A stretch of DNA of 64,000 bases from Actinoallomurus bryophytorum (GCF_006716425.1 NZ_VFOZ01000002.1:868001-932000), one strand, 5' to 3'; counted from the first letter of the stretch, positions 26,175 to 35,748 are shown. Notes: a model not told the origin generated them from the sequence alone. Numbers and translations: made by a program.

Positions 26175-26925
26175 CCGCTCCGCCGAAGTGCCGGACGAAG
26201 AACCGGGCCGCGCTGTCGACCTCGAACCGGGGCAGCTCCTTGTGCCTGCCCGAGTTCACGTGCAACGACTTCTCCTTCGAGGCGAAGGCGTCGAACAGGG
26301 CGAGACCCTCCTCGCGCGAGATGTGCTCGTCATCCCACTGCATGTCGAACTCGATCGGGATGGTGATCTGCTTCGCCTTCTCGGCCAGGACGTCGGGCCA
26401 GTGCTGGCCGAAGACCGCGGCGGTGATCCTGGGTTCGATCGCCACGAACGGTATGCCGATCGCGGTGCCCATGTTGATGCCCCAGAAGCCGACCGGCCCG
26501 CCGGTGCCGATCTCCGGGAGTTCCTGGAGGGAATCCAGGGCCGCCTGGTACTCGGGCACGGCGAGCTTCGCCAGGTGGTCGTTGTAGCGCACGACGATCG
26601 GGCCTTCCGGCTCGCCCGCCGCCCTCGCCCGGAACAGCTCGGCGATCTCCGCCTCGTCGTGCGCCGTGCGCGGCCGGTCGCCGTGACCGGGCGCGTCGAT
26701 GACGGCGACATGGAAACCGCAGCCGGTCACGAGGCGCCGTGCCCGGCCGGACATCGCCGGGTGCTTCTTGTGGTTGCCGCCGCCGTGGGCCATCAGGATC
26801 AGAGGTGCGCGATCGGCCGCGTTGGAGGCCGGCGACCAGAGGACGCCGGGGACGCCGTCCACGGTGAAGTCGCGCTCGAGCATGCCGTTCGACGACGACT
26901 CGGCGATGAACTGCAGAGAGTGCAC
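26158..26925 (-). CDS. Dienelactone-hydrolase-like alpha/beta hydrolase
   Basis: A 255-residue alpha/beta hydrolase. Oxyanion loop ILMAHGGGNHKKHP, elbow region GFWGINMGTAIGIPF where the usual nucleophile Ser/Cys is Asn (G-I-N-M-G), Asp near FDMQWDDEHISREE and His in VNSGRHKELPRFE. The Asn at the nucleophile position is unusual and may mean an altered or lost hydrolase activity. GTG 26925 has AAGG 8 bases upstream; an upstream start at 27003 adds unrelated residues. Stands alone. Confidence 0.8.
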   Translation of the reverse strand: MHSLQFIAESSSNGMLERDFTVDGVPGVLWSPASNAADRAPLILMAHGGGNHKKHPAMSGRARRLVTGCGFHVAVIDAPGHGDRPRTAHDEAEIAELFRARAAGEPEGPIVVRYNDHLAKLAVPEYQAALDSLQELPEIGTGGPVGFWGINMGTAIGIPFVAIEPRITAAVFGQHWPDVLAEKAKQITIPIEFDMQWDDEHISREEGLALFDAFASKEKSLHVNSGRHKELPRFEVDSAARFFVRHFGGAVTAPA

Positions 26926-27167
26926 AGGTGTTGCCTTTCGGGAGTGCCTTGTTGTCGAGGCGCTCCCGGCGACACCTACGTCAATCGCCGGCCGTGACGG
27001 CAAGGGGGAGCACCCACATGGATACGGCGTTCATGGGTCTCACCTCCTCGGACGGTGTCACGGTCGGCTGGAAGCTATCAGAACGATCATCACCCCTCCA
27101 GCCCTTTTCCCGCCACATGATCAGAACTCCAGACAGGGCCCAGCAGCCAGGACGCGGAGACGAGCGG

Positions 27168-28226
27168 TCAGGCGGGGTGCCGCTCGCGGTTGCCGGTGCG
27201 GTTTCTGGATGGGAGTTCGGCGAGGCGGACGCAGAGCATGACCAGGGCAAAGCCGATGAGGCCGTCGATCAGCAGGCGGGAGACGCCGGCACTGCCGTCG
27301 ATGGTTCCGGCGGCGGCCGCCTCGACGCACTTGGCGATCACGGGGGCGGCCGGGATGGCCAGGAGGGCGCAGGCGCGCCGGCCCTGGTAGGTGCGTGCCA
27401 GGACGACGAGGAGGAGGACGGCGGCCATCAGCAAGACGGCCAGTCGCAGCACGCTCCACCAATGCGCCCGGCTCAGGAAGGCGTGCAACGACTCGGGTGT
27501 CGCGGGGAAGCTCGGCTCGGGGAAGAACAAGCCGAACAGCGGCGACGTGGTCAGTGCGACGAGGACGGCGGCCGTTGCCGCCGCTCCGAGGATCGCACGG
27601 CGGCCGAGGAGTTCCGCGCCGCGACGGGGGCCAGGGGACGCCAGCAGCGACGCGGTGACCACGAGCGCGAGCGGCAGGGAGATGTTCGCCAGCACCGCGG
27701 AATAGGCCGACCCCCACATCGTCGTGCCCGTCCCGTAGAGGGCGAGCAGAAGCTGGGCGGTGGTGACCGCACACGCGGCGAGCGTGGCCGGGCGCCGGGC
27801 GCCACGCCAGGCCAGGACGGCGATGGTGAGCCAGGCCAGCCAGTAGGGGGCGGGGCCGAAGTAGAAGGCCAGCAGGTGCGGCAGGGAGAAGGAGGTGTGC
27901 GCTCGTGTATCGGCGAATTGGGATACGGCCAGGGGCATCTCGACGGCGAATCGCAGGCCGTCCGCGACGAGCAGGAGGGTGGCCAGGAACCCGGCGATGG
28001 CGGTGGCGGCAGGCCAGCCTGGGGCATCGGGTGCACTGACGGCTCTGCGCAGACGCACCCGTACGGCGCCGCGCAGCAGGTCGAAGGTGTCGGCGATCGA
28101 GGGGCGAACCTGGTCTGGACGTGCTCCGGCCAGCAGTACACCGAGCATCTCCTGCTCATGGTCCGACCGATGGTCGGCGGGGTACCAGGCCAGCAGGCGG
28201 CGGTAACGGTCTTCGAGCGTGCTCAA
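27168..28226 (-). CDS. Multi-pass membrane protein in a PadR-controlled pair
   Basis: A 352-residue protein: a cytoplasmic N-terminal segment (MSTLEDRYRRLLAWYPADHR, then EQEMLGVLLAGA) of the type that precedes permease or sensor membrane proteins, followed by about seven hydrophobic helices. No enzyme motif is visible. It starts 22 bases after the PadR stop, so the two are one transcript; such pairs are common in actinomycetes and often respond to membrane or drug stress (family knowledge). Confidence 0.8.
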   Translation of the reverse strand: MSTLEDRYRRLLAWYPADHRSDHEQEMLGVLLAGARPDQVRPSIADTFDLLRGAVRVRLRRAVSAPDAPGWPAATAIAGFLATLLLVADGLRFAVEMPLAVSQFADTRAHTSFSLPHLLAFYFGPAPYWLAWLTIAVLAWRGARRPATLAACAVTTAQLLLALYGTGTTMWGSAYSAVLANISLPLALVVTASLLASPGPRRGAELLGRRAILGAAATAAVLVALTTSPLFGLFFPEPSFPATPESLHAFLSRAHWWSVLRLAVLLMAAVLLLVVLARTYQGRRACALLAIPAAPVIAKCVEAAAAGTIDGSAGVSRLLIDGLIGFALVMLCVRLAELPSRNRTGNRERHPA

Positions 28227-28248
28227 CGCGATCCTTCCGGGATGTCGT

Positions 28249-28596
28249 TCAGGCGGGGGACGCGCCGCGGTCCAGGCGCGCAGGGGAGGCGAGGCGGCGG
28301 GCGGCGGCCTCGGTACGGCGGCGGAGCGCGTCGACCTCGGCGGCCAGAGCGGTGGCTCCGTCGTCGGTCAGCCGGTAGTAGCGGCGTAGCCGGCCGTCCA
28401 CGATTTCCTCGCGGTCGGCGGCGATCAGCCCATCGGACTTGAGCCGGTCCAGCGCCGCGTACAAGGTGCCCGCACGCAGGCGGGTGCGCCCGGCGGAGAT
28501 CCGCTCGGCGTCGGAGATGATCCCGTACCCGTGCTGCGGCCCGTCGGCCAGCGCGGTCAGGATCAGGAACGTGGGTTCCTGCATGGCCTTACTCAT
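28249..28596 (-). CDS. PadR-family transcriptional regulator
   Basis: A 115-residue PadR regulator: FLILTALADGPQHGYGIISD, then RLRAGTLYAALDRLKSDGLI, the wing RLRRYYRLTDDGATAL and a short C-terminal helix for dimerisation. ATG 28596 is where the family normally begins; the frame is open further upstream but without sense. It leads a two-gene unit and probably represses it. Confidence 0.92.
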   Translation of the reverse strand: MSKAMQEPTFLILTALADGPQHGYGIISDAERISAGRTRLRAGTLYAALDRLKSDGLIAADREEIVDGRLRRYYRLTDDGATALAAEVDALRRRTEAAARRLASPARLDRGASPA

Positions 28597-28628
28597 ACCG
28601 GCTTTATATACCGATGATCTACATATAG
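28597..28628 (-). promoter_or_regulatory. AT-rich promoter/operator region of the PadR unit
   Basis: A short AT-rich patch (TATATA at about 28605-28610 and ACATATA at about 28621-28627) just upstream of padR stands out in otherwise GC-rich DNA. It can supply the -10 element, and its TATAT/ATATA halves could form a PadR site. No exact symmetry axis could be fixed by eye. Confidence 0.4.
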
Positions 28629-28751
28629 GCAAGATCGCGGCGATCCCAAGAGGCACGAAGCCGGCACGGTGCCGGCAACCGCCGGACACGGGCACCGATG
28701 GGAGTCACGGACAAATAGGAAAGAACCGCCCTCCCCGCGACTTGCTTTTGT

Positions 28752-28767
28752 TCGAACTTCTGTTCGA
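28752..28767 (+). promoter_or_regulatory. LexA-binding SOS box
   Basis: TCGAACTTCTGTTCGA is a perfect copy of the actinobacterial SOS box TCGAAC-N4-GTTCGA. It ends on the first base of the annotated imuA' start codon, so the mutasome operon should be LexA-repressed and DNA-damage-induced. Confidence 0.93.
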
Positions 28768-29441
28768 TGATGGTTGTCGTGGAAGAGCTATCGACGCAGG
28801 TCACAGAGGCGTTGTCGACTCTGTCGCGACCTGCGTTGGTGCCCGTGCTGCCCGTGCTGCACGAGGTGATTCCCGAGGGCGGGCTGCGGCCCGGGACGGT
28901 CACCGTCGTCGAGGGTTCGCCCGCTCTGGCGCTGGCGTTGACGGCCGGTCTCGGGGAGCGATGGTGTGCCGTCGTCGGGCTGCCGGAGGCGCACATCGCC
29001 GCCGCCGCGTCGATGGGGGGCGACCCGATGCGGGTTCTGCTCGTGGACGACCCGGGCCGGCGGTGGGCCGACGTCGTCGCGGCGCTGACCGACGGCTGCG
29101 CGCTGGTGCTCACCCGGCCGCCGGACCGGCCCGCTCCCCAGGTGGCGCGGAGGCTGACCGCGCTGGCCCGCCGCAACGGATGCGCGCTGGTCGTGACCGG
29201 GCCGTGGGAGGGCGCGAACCTCCGGCTCCACGTCGAGGCCGGTCACTGGTCCGGCCTCGGCGCGGGCACCGGGCATCTGCGCGGCCGCCGCGCCCTGGTG
29301 GTCTCCTCCGGGCGCGGGGCGGCGGATCCCGGACGGCGGGTCTGGCTCTGGCTGCCCGGCCCGGACGGCTCCATCGGCCTGGCCGAGGAGACCCTCGCCG
29401 CCGTGACCGGGGACACCCCGGCGATAGCGGTGGCCGGATGA
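28767..29441 (+). CDS. imuA': ImuA' (RecA-like accessory protein of the SOS mutasome)
   Basis: A 224-residue protein matching actinobacterial ImuA': an N-terminal helix, LHEVIPEGGLRPGTVTVVEG in place of a Walker loop region, VVGLPEAHIAAAASMGGD and a RecA-like core without an intact Walker A. In mycobacteria ImuA' works with ImuB and the beta clamp to recruit DnaE2 for error-prone translesion synthesis. The ATG at 28767 (or 28770) lies on the SOS box edge with no room for a ribosome site, so the mRNA is either leaderless or the real start is the GTG at 28779 or later. Confidence 0.88.
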   Translation: MMVVVEELSTQVTEALSTLSRPALVPVLPVLHEVIPEGGLRPGTVTVVEGSPALALALTAGLGERWCAVVGLPEAHIAAAASMGGDPMRVLLVDDPGRRWADVVAALTDGCALVLTRPPDRPAPQVARRLTALARRNGCALVVTGPWEGANLRLHVEAGHWSGLGAGTGHLRGRRALVVSSGRGAADPGRRVWLWLPGPDGSIGLAEETLAAVTGDTPAIAVAG

Positions 29442-29568
29442 CGCCCGCGTTCGCGACCCGGCGCCCCGGCCGGCCGGTCACCGCGCCCCCCGCCCGCCGG
29501 GGCCCGGACACCCGTGGCGGACGGCCGGTCTCATACCCCCACCGGCCGCCCGCCACGGCGGTGGCCGG

Positions 29569-31101
29569 GTGACCCCGCCGCGGGCCCTCGTGGTCTGGTG
29601 TCCCGACTGGCCGATCACCGCCATCGGGCTGGACGCCGCCACGCCCGCCGCCGTGGTCTCCGACTCCCTGATCGAGGCGTGCTCGGCGGCGGCGCGCGCG
29701 TCGGGCGTACGGCGGGGGCAGCGGATGCGTGACGCGCAGCGGCACTGTCCCGATCTCGTGGTCCGCGACCGCGACCCTGACGCCGAGGGGCGGCGCTTCG
29801 AGTCGGTGGCGGTGGCCGTCTCGAACGTCACGCCCTGGGTCGAGATCGTACGGCCCGGGGTCTGCGCGATCCCGGTACGCGGCGCGGCCCGCTACCACGG
29901 TGGCGCGGTAGCCGATGAGGAGTCGCTGCGGGTCCACATGCAGGACACCGTGGTCGAGCGGGGTTTCGACTGCGGCGCGGGCATCGCCGACGGCCTGTTC
30001 GCGGCGCAGCTGGCGGCGCGTGCCGGAGAGGGCGGCCTGGTGGTGCCCGTGGGCGGGACTCCCGCCTTCCTCGCGCCGTACCCCGTGAGCGTCCTCGACC
30101 GGCCCGAGCTCGCCGACCTGCTGACCCGGCTCGGCATCCGTACGCTCGGGGCGTTCGCGGCTCTGCCGGTACGGGACGTCACGGGGCGTTTCGGCGCGGA
30201 CGAGGTACGGGCGCACCGGCTGGCCCGCGGGCTGTACCCCCGGCCGCCGGCCCCGCGCGCGCCGCTCACCGACCTGACCGTGACGACGGAGTTCGACCCG
30301 CCCGCCGTGGCCGCCGAACAGGTCATCTTCGCCGCCAAGACGCTCGCCGAACACCTGCACGAGGTGCTCGCCGCCGAGGCCCTGACCTGCGTACGCCTCG
30401 GTGTCGAGGTGACCGGCGCCGACGGGCGTACCCTCATCCGCCTGTGGCGGCACGACGGGGCGCTGTCCGCCCTCGCCATCGCCGAACGGGTCCGCTGGCA
30501 GCTGTCGTCCTGGGAGACCTCGCCGGAGCAGGAAGGCGTCGGCGGCGTGGCGCTCCTGCGGCTACTGCCCGACCAGCTCGTCGCCGACGACGGCCACCAG
30601 GAGGCGCTGTGGGGCGGAGTCACGGTCTCCGACCGCGTCGCGCGGGCCGCCGCGCGGGTCCAGGCCATGCTCGGGCATCAGGCCATCGCCCGGCCGTTCC
30701 CGGCCGGCGGGCGCGGCCCCGCGGAGCACGTCGTACGGGTGCCCTTCGGTGACCTGCCTCCGGCGGCGGTCGCCGGTGGGCCGTGGCCGGGACGGGTCCC
30801 CGACCCGCCGCCGTCCGTCGTCCACCCGGAACCACTGCCCGCCGCGGTGACCGACGCCGGCGGCGCTCCCGTCCTGGTGAACGCCCGGCTGGCGGTGTCC
30901 GCGCCGCCCTGCCAGGTCGAGATCGCCGGGCGCCGCCTGCCGGTGACGGCGTGGACGGGGCCGTGGCCGGCGCGCGAACGCTGGTGGGACCCGGCCCGTG
31001 CCCGCCGCCGTGCCCGGTTCCAGGCCGTCACCGACGACGGCATGGCCCACCTCCTCGTCTTCGAGGGCGGCCACTGGCATGTCGAGGCCGGCTATGTCTA
31101 G
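29569..31101 (+). CDS. imuB: ImuB, catalytically dead Y-family polymerase
   Basis: A 510-residue Y-family polymerase homologue. It starts RALVVWCPDWPITAIGLDA and shows the family fingers/palm pattern (VRRGQRMRDAQRHCPDLVV) but lacks the acidic metal-binding residues of DinB (the palm reads VRPGVCAIPVRGAARYHGG). The little-finger domain follows, and the C-terminus contains the Pro-rich region and the final LLVFEGGHWHVEAGY. ImuB is the hub binding the beta clamp, ImuA' and DnaE2. GTG 29569 begins the protein after a 127-base gap that holds no gene. Confidence 0.92.
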   Translation: MTPPRALVVWCPDWPITAIGLDAATPAAVVSDSLIEACSAAARASGVRRGQRMRDAQRHCPDLVVRDRDPDAEGRRFESVAVAVSNVTPWVEIVRPGVCAIPVRGAARYHGGAVADEESLRVHMQDTVVERGFDCGAGIADGLFAAQLAARAGEGGLVVPVGGTPAFLAPYPVSVLDRPELADLLTRLGIRTLGAFAALPVRDVTGRFGADEVRAHRLARGLYPRPPAPRAPLTDLTVTTEFDPPAVAAEQVIFAAKTLAEHLHEVLAAEALTCVRLGVEVTGADGRTLIRLWRHDGALSALAIAERVRWQLSSWETSPEQEGVGGVALLRLLPDQLVADDGHQEALWGGVTVSDRVARAAARVQAMLGHQAIARPFPAGGRGPAEHVVRVPFGDLPPAAVAGGPWPGRVPDPPPSVVHPEPLPAAVTDAGGAPVLVNARLAVSAPPCQVEIAGRRLPVTAWTGPWPARERWWDPARARRRARFQAVTDDGMAHLLVFEGGHWHVEAGYV

Positions 31102-31107
31102 AGAAAG

Positions 31108-34100
31108 ATGATCATGGGCTGGAACAATCCCGACGTTCCGTGGCAGGAGTTCGAGCGGAAGCTGTCGTGGGGAGGACGCGAGCCGAAGCCCGAGCCGCCA
31201 CCGAGGCGGGTCCCGCGGCCGAGGCTGTCGGGTGAAGGTGGCTGGGCCGAGCTGCACTGCCACTCGTCCTACAGCTTCCTCGACGGTGCCTCCAGCCCGC
31301 GCGAGCTGATCGACGAGGCGATCCGGCTCGGTGTGGAGGCCGTGGCCGTGACCGACCACGACGGCATGTACGGCGCCGTACAGCTCAAGGAGGCCGCCAA
31401 GGGCAGTGGCGTGGGCACGATCTTCGGCGCCGAGCTGACCCTCGACCTGCCCGCGAAGCAGGGTGAGCCCGACCCGGGCGGAGGTCACCTGCTGGTGCTG
31501 GCCCGCGACGCCGAGGGGTACGGGCGGCTGAGCGGCGCGATCACCAAGGCACAGCTCGCCGGTGGAGAGAAGGGCCGCCCCGTCTATGACCTGGCGGACC
31601 TGGCGGACGCGCACGGCGGGCACTGGGCGGTCCTCACCGGCTGCCGCAAGAGCCTGGCGCACGCCGGCGGCGGGCTCCGTACGCTGATCGAGATGTTCGG
31701 CCGGGAGAACGTCTACGCCGAGCTGATCGACCACGACCAGCCCCTGGACGACGCGCGCAACGACGCCCTGTACGACCTGGCCGGACGCGAGAAGCTCGCC
31801 GTCATCGCCTCGAACAACGTGCACTACGCCGGGCCGGATGACGCCTCCCTCGCCGAGGCGCTCGCCGCCGTACGCGCCCGGCGCGGGCTGGACGACATGG
31901 TGTCCTGGCTGCCCGCCACCGGCACCGCGCACCTCCGGTCGGCCGGGGAGATGCGGGCACGGATGGCGCGCTTCCCCGGCGTCGTCGAGCGCACGGTCGA
32001 GCTGGCCCGGTCCTGCGTGTTCGATCTGAGGCTGGTCGCGCCGGACCTGCCGGACTGGCTCGTCCCCGAAGGCCACACCGAGTCGACCTGGCTGCGGCAT
32101 CTCGTCGCCGAGGGTGCCGCCGAGCGGTACGGGCCGCGGCGGCGGGCGCGCAAGGCGTACCGGCAGATCGACCAGGAGCTGAACGTCATCGACGACCTCG
32201 GCTTTCCCGGCTACTTCCTGATCGTGCAGGAGATCGTGGAGTTCTGCCGGACGGAGGACATCCTGTGCCAGGGCCGCGGCTCGGCGGCCAACTCCGCGGT
32301 CTGCTTCGCCCTGGGCATCACCGGCGTCGACGCCGTGAAGCACAACCTGCTGTTCGAGCGGTTCCTGTCCCCGGGCCGCGACGGCCCGCCCGACATCGAC
32401 CTCGACATCGAACACCGCCGCCGTGAGGAGGTCATCCAGCACGTCTATGCCAAGTACGGCCGGGACCGCGCCGCGCAGGTCGCCAACGTGATCAGCTACC
32501 GGCCTCGCATGGCCGTACGCGACGCCGCTCGCGCGCTCGGCTTCTCCCCCGGCCAGCAGGACGCCTGGTCCCGGCAGCTCTCTCCCCATGAGCCGCTGCC
32601 GCCGGACGGCATCCCGGAGGCGGTCACCGAACTGGCCGGCCGGATGCAGCGGCTCCCCCGGCATCTGGGCATCCACTCGGGCGGCATGGTCATCTGCGAC
32701 CGGCCGATCGGTGAGGTCTGCCCGGTCGAGTGGGCCCGGATGCCGGGCCGCACCGTCCTGCAGTGGGACAAGGACGACTGCGCCGCCGAGGGACTCGTCA
32801 AGTTCGACCTGCTCGGGCTGGGCATGCTGTCGGCGCTGCACGACACCTTCGACCTCGTGGCCACGCACCATGACATCCGCTTCGACCTGCACAACATTCC
32901 CGAGGAGGACCCGGACGTCTACGCCATGCTGCGCGACGCCGACACGGTCGGGGTGTTCCAGGTCGAGTCCCGCGCCCAGATGGCCACGCTGCCGCGGCTC
33001 AAGCCCGACCGCTTCTATGACCTGGTCGTGGAGGTCGCGCTGATCCGGCCCGGCCCGATCCAGGGCGGCTCGGTCCACCCGTACCTCCGCCGCCGCAACG
33101 GGCAGGAGCCCCCGGACATCCCGCACCCGCTGATGCGGGGCGCGCTGTACCGGACCTTGGGCGTGCCGCTGTTCCAGGAGCAGATGATGCAGCTCGCCGT
33201 GGACTGCGCCGGGTTCACGCCGGCGGAGTCGGACGCGCTACGGCAGGCGATGAGCTCCAAGCGGGCGCCCGAGCGCATCGAGCGGCTCCACGACCGGTTG
33301 CTGAGCGGCATGGCCGAGCGCGGCATCTCCGGCGAGATCGCCGAGGAGGTGTACGAGAAGATCCTCGGCTTCGCCAGCTTCGGCTTCCCCGAGTCGCACG
33401 CGCAGAGCTTCGCCCATCTCGTCTACGCCAGCTCGTACCTGAAGCGGCACTATCCGGCGGCGTTCACGGCGGCGCTGCTGCGCAACCAGCCGATGGGCTT
33501 CTACAGCCCGCAGACGCTGATCGGCGACGCGCGGCGGCACGGCGTACGCGTCCTCGGCGTGGACGTCAACGCGAGCGCGGACCAGGCGACGCTGGAGGCG
33601 CCCTACGCCGAGGCCGCCGGCTCGCCGCACTCCCCCGCCGGCGCGCAGCCGTCGGTCCGCGTGGGCCTGTCGTACGTGCGCAACCTCGGTAAGGAGGGCG
33701 CGGAGCGGATCGCCGCCGGGCGGCCGTACGAGAGCCTGGAGGACCTGGTCCGGCGGGTGCCGATGCCCACTGCCGCGCTGGAGGCGCTCGCCACCGCGGG
33801 CGCGTTCGGCTGCTTCGGCCTCGGCCGCCGCGAGGCGCTGTGGGCCGCGGGCGCGCTCTCCCGCGGCGCCACGTCGCCCGCCTCGGCCCCGTGGCGCGCC
33901 GAGCGGCTGCCCGGCACCGCCCCGGGCACGTCGGCGCCCGCGCTGCCCGCGATGACCCCGATCGAGGAGACCATCGCCGACCTGTGGGCCACCGGCACGT
34001 CGGGGCGGCACCCGATCGCCCACGTACGCCACATGCTCGACGAGCGCGGCGCCATCCCCCTGGGCGCGCTCGGTGACGTACCCGGCGAGACGAACGTCCT

Positions 34101-34362
34101 GGTCGCCGGCGTGGTCACGCACCGGCAGCGCCCCGGGACGGCGGGCGGCGTGATCTTCTTCAACATCGAGGACGAGACCGGCATGGGTAACATCGTCTGC
34201 CGTCCCCAGGTCTGGGAGCGTTACCGCGCCATGGCCTTCCAGGCCCAGGCGATGCTCGTGCACGCCCGTCTCGAACGCCATGAGGGCGCGACGAACCTCG
34301 TCGCCACCCGACTGCGGCGCCTTCCCGTGACGACCATGGCCCGGAGCCGCGACTTCCGATGA
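31108..34362 (+). CDS. dnaE2: Error-prone DNA polymerase III alpha DnaE2
   Basis: A 1084-residue C-family polymerase. The N-terminal PHP domain (AELHCHSSYSFLDGASSPRE ... AVTDHDGMYGA) is followed by the palm with PDIDLDIEH and the downstream third Asp region, fingers, helix-hairpin-helix and C-terminal OB domain (NVLVAGVVTHRQRPGTAGG then FFNIEDETG). Length and the short C-terminus fit DnaE2, not DnaE1. It begins 6 bases after imuB, completing imuA'-imuB-dnaE2, the SOS-induced mutagenesis cassette. Confidence 0.95.
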   Translation: MIMGWNNPDVPWQEFERKLSWGGREPKPEPPPRRVPRPRLSGEGGWAELHCHSSYSFLDGASSPRELIDEAIRLGVEAVAVTDHDGMYGAVQLKEAAKGSGVGTIFGAELTLDLPAKQGEPDPGGGHLLVLARDAEGYGRLSGAITKAQLAGGEKGRPVYDLADLADAHGGHWAVLTGCRKSLAHAGGGLRTLIEMFGRENVYAELIDHDQPLDDARNDALYDLAGREKLAVIASNNVHYAGPDDASLAEALAAVRARRGLDDMVSWLPATGTAHLRSAGEMRARMARFPGVVERTVELARSCVFDLRLVAPDLPDWLVPEGHTESTWLRHLVAEGAAERYGPRRRARKAYRQIDQELNVIDDLGFPGYFLIVQEIVEFCRTEDILCQGRGSAANSAVCFALGITGVDAVKHNLLFERFLSPGRDGPPDIDLDIEHRRREEVIQHVYAKYGRDRAAQVANVISYRPRMAVRDAARALGFSPGQQDAWSRQLSPHEPLPPDGIPEAVTELAGRMQRLPRHLGIHSGGMVICDRPIGEVCPVEWARMPGRTVLQWDKDDCAAEGLVKFDLLGLGMLSALHDTFDLVATHHDIRFDLHNIPEEDPDVYAMLRDADTVGVFQVESRAQMATLPRLKPDRFYDLVVEVALIRPGPIQGGSVHPYLRRRNGQEPPDIPHPLMRGALYRTLGVPLFQEQMMQLAVDCAGFTPAESDALRQAMSSKRAPERIERLHDRLLSGMAERGISGEIAEEVYEKILGFASFGFPESHAQSFAHLVYASSYLKRHYPAAFTAALLRNQPMGFYSPQTLIGDARRHGVRVLGVDVNASADQATLEAPYAEAAGSPHSPAGAQPSVRVGLSYVRNLGKEGAERIAAGRPYESLEDLVRRVPMPTAALEALATAGAFGCFGLGRREALWAAGALSRGATSPASAPWRAERLPGTAPGTSAPALPAMTPIEETIADLWATGTSGRHPIAHVRHMLDERGAIPLGALGDVPGETNVLVAGVVTHRQRPGTAGGVIFFNIEDETGMGNIVCRPQVWERYRAMAFQAQAMLVHARLERHEGATNLVATRLRRLPVTTMARSRDFR

Positions 34363-34473
34363 CGACGCCCGGCCCCTCGCCGGCCTGGCCGATTCCCTGG
34401 TCTTTGCGCGAGCGTGGGGTTCGATTCGCGACCCAGGGAAATCACCGCTGGAAACGTTCCGCGGAGGTGAACG

Positions 34474-35700
34474 GTGGCGGCGGAACCCATGGAGCCGGCA
34501 GCGGCACCGGCCGGGGCGCTCTCCGCCCTGGAGTGGGAGTCGAAGCTGCGCCGGGAGTTCGAGACCGCCGGCCTGTGGGCACGCGACACGCTGGGCCCGG
34601 ACTACACCGAGCTGAGACCGTACGGTCCGCGCACCACTCCCGGCTTCCCGGTCTACCCGGACCTGGAGGACCGGCTTCTGCGGACCGGGCGGCACCCGGA
34701 TCCCGTCATCGCGCACGCCCTGGCCACCTGCGCGGCCTACGCCTACTCGGACGCCGAGACCGTCTCGATGATCATGGCGAGGCTGGGTCTGGAGAAGAAC
34801 CACTGCCGCGTGGTCACCTCATCCGTCGATGCCATGTTCATCCGCTCGACCGCGTTCCTGGTCCAGAGCGCCAGCGGGAGGGTCGCGATCCTCTGCTACC
34901 GCGGCACCGTGCCCACGGACTTCACCGGCTGGATGACCGACGCCGACGTCGCACCGGAGCGAATGACGTACCGGATCGGTGATCCGCGCGCCACCGTGCA
35001 CGCGGGCTTCTACCGCAACGTACGTGCGACGCGCTACGAGGTCGTGGCGGCGCTGAAACGCGCCTGCCAGGGCCGCTCGGTCCGCGCTCCGCTCCCGGAC
35101 GAGCCCGACGGGCCCCGGATGGACGGCCTCGAGGCGCTGTACGTCACCGGGCACAGCCTCGGCGGCGCGATGGCCGCGATGATGGCCGTCATGCTGCGGC
35201 ACGAACGCAAGTTCCGGGCCGGCGACGACCTCACGGACCGGCTCAGGGCCGCCTACACGTTCGGCCAGCCCATGATCGGCGACCCGCGCTTCGCCCGCGC
35301 CTGCCAGAAGGACGCGTTCCTGCGCGACAACGTGATCCGGTACGTCTACGACAGCGACGTCGTTCCTCATCTCCCGCCGAAGACCGCCGGGCCGTACCGG
35401 CACTTCGGCCGTGAGTTCTCCTACCAGGTCCCCCACCTGCGCCGCGGCGTGCTGGGCCTGTCGCGCTACCTCGGCCACCCGTACGACACCCGGCGCGGGC
35501 ACCTGCGGGAGCAGGCGGTTCCCGCCGGGCAGACGCTGAGCCTCCTGGGCGGGTTCGGTCTCGCGGCGCTGGCCTTCGCCGGCAGCCGCGTCCAGCCGCT
35601 GCGCTCACTGCCCGTGGTCTACTCCTTCGAAGATCATCGGCCTCAGCACTACATCACCTGCCTGACACCGCCGGGAGTACAGAACGAGTTCGGCGACTAG
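34474..35700 (+). CDS. Class-3-type lipase
   Basis: A 408-residue alpha/beta hydrolase with the fungal-lipase (lipase_3) pattern: LCYRGTVPTDFTGWMTDAD, the elbow LYVTGHSLGGAMAAMMAV with Ser, TFGQPMIGDPRFA and the catalytic Asp/His region VIRYVYDSDVVPHLPP. No signal peptide is seen; one hydrophobic stretch near the C-terminus (LLGGFGLAALAFAG) may attach it to a membrane. A perfect GGAGGTGA lies before GTG 34474. Its TAG stop lies inside the CTAG target duplication of the IS element that follows, so the insertion did not damage the gene. Confidence 0.9.
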   Translation: MAAEPMEPAAAPAGALSALEWESKLRREFETAGLWARDTLGPDYTELRPYGPRTTPGFPVYPDLEDRLLRTGRHPDPVIAHALATCAAYAYSDAETVSMIMARLGLEKNHCRVVTSSVDAMFIRSTAFLVQSASGRVAILCYRGTVPTDFTGWMTDADVAPERMTYRIGDPRATVHAGFYRNVRATRYEVVAALKRACQGRSVRAPLPDEPDGPRMDGLEALYVTGHSLGGAMAAMMAVMLRHERKFRAGDDLTDRLRAAYTFGQPMIGDPRFARACQKDAFLRDNVIRYVYDSDVVPHLPPKTAGPYRHFGREFSYQVPHLRRGVLGLSRYLGHPYDTRRGHLREQAVPAGQTLSLLGGFGLAALAFAGSRVQPLRSLPVVYSFEDHRPQHYITCLTPPGVQNEFGD

Positions 35701-35722
35701 GGCGTGTTTTGTGGATCTTGGT
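35701..35722 (+). repeat. Left terminal inverted repeat of the IS5-family element
   Basis: Begins GGCGTGTTTTGTGG and pairs with the right end apart from G/C at position 4. Confidence 0.9.
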
Positions 35723-35748
35723 CGGTGAGTGTGGGTTGATAGCGTGTC

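Noticed and set aside
30562-33126. An 854-codon minus-strand open frame opposite imuB-dnaE2
   Set aside because: Antisense shadow of two well-recognised genes; no motif.
34363-34473. tRNA-like GGTTCGATTC motif and an 8-bp inverted repeat between dnaE2 and the lipase gene
   Set aside because: No acceptor, D or anticodon stems fit around the motif; the inverted repeat (34393-34400 with 34433-34440) is too weak and too widely spaced to call.
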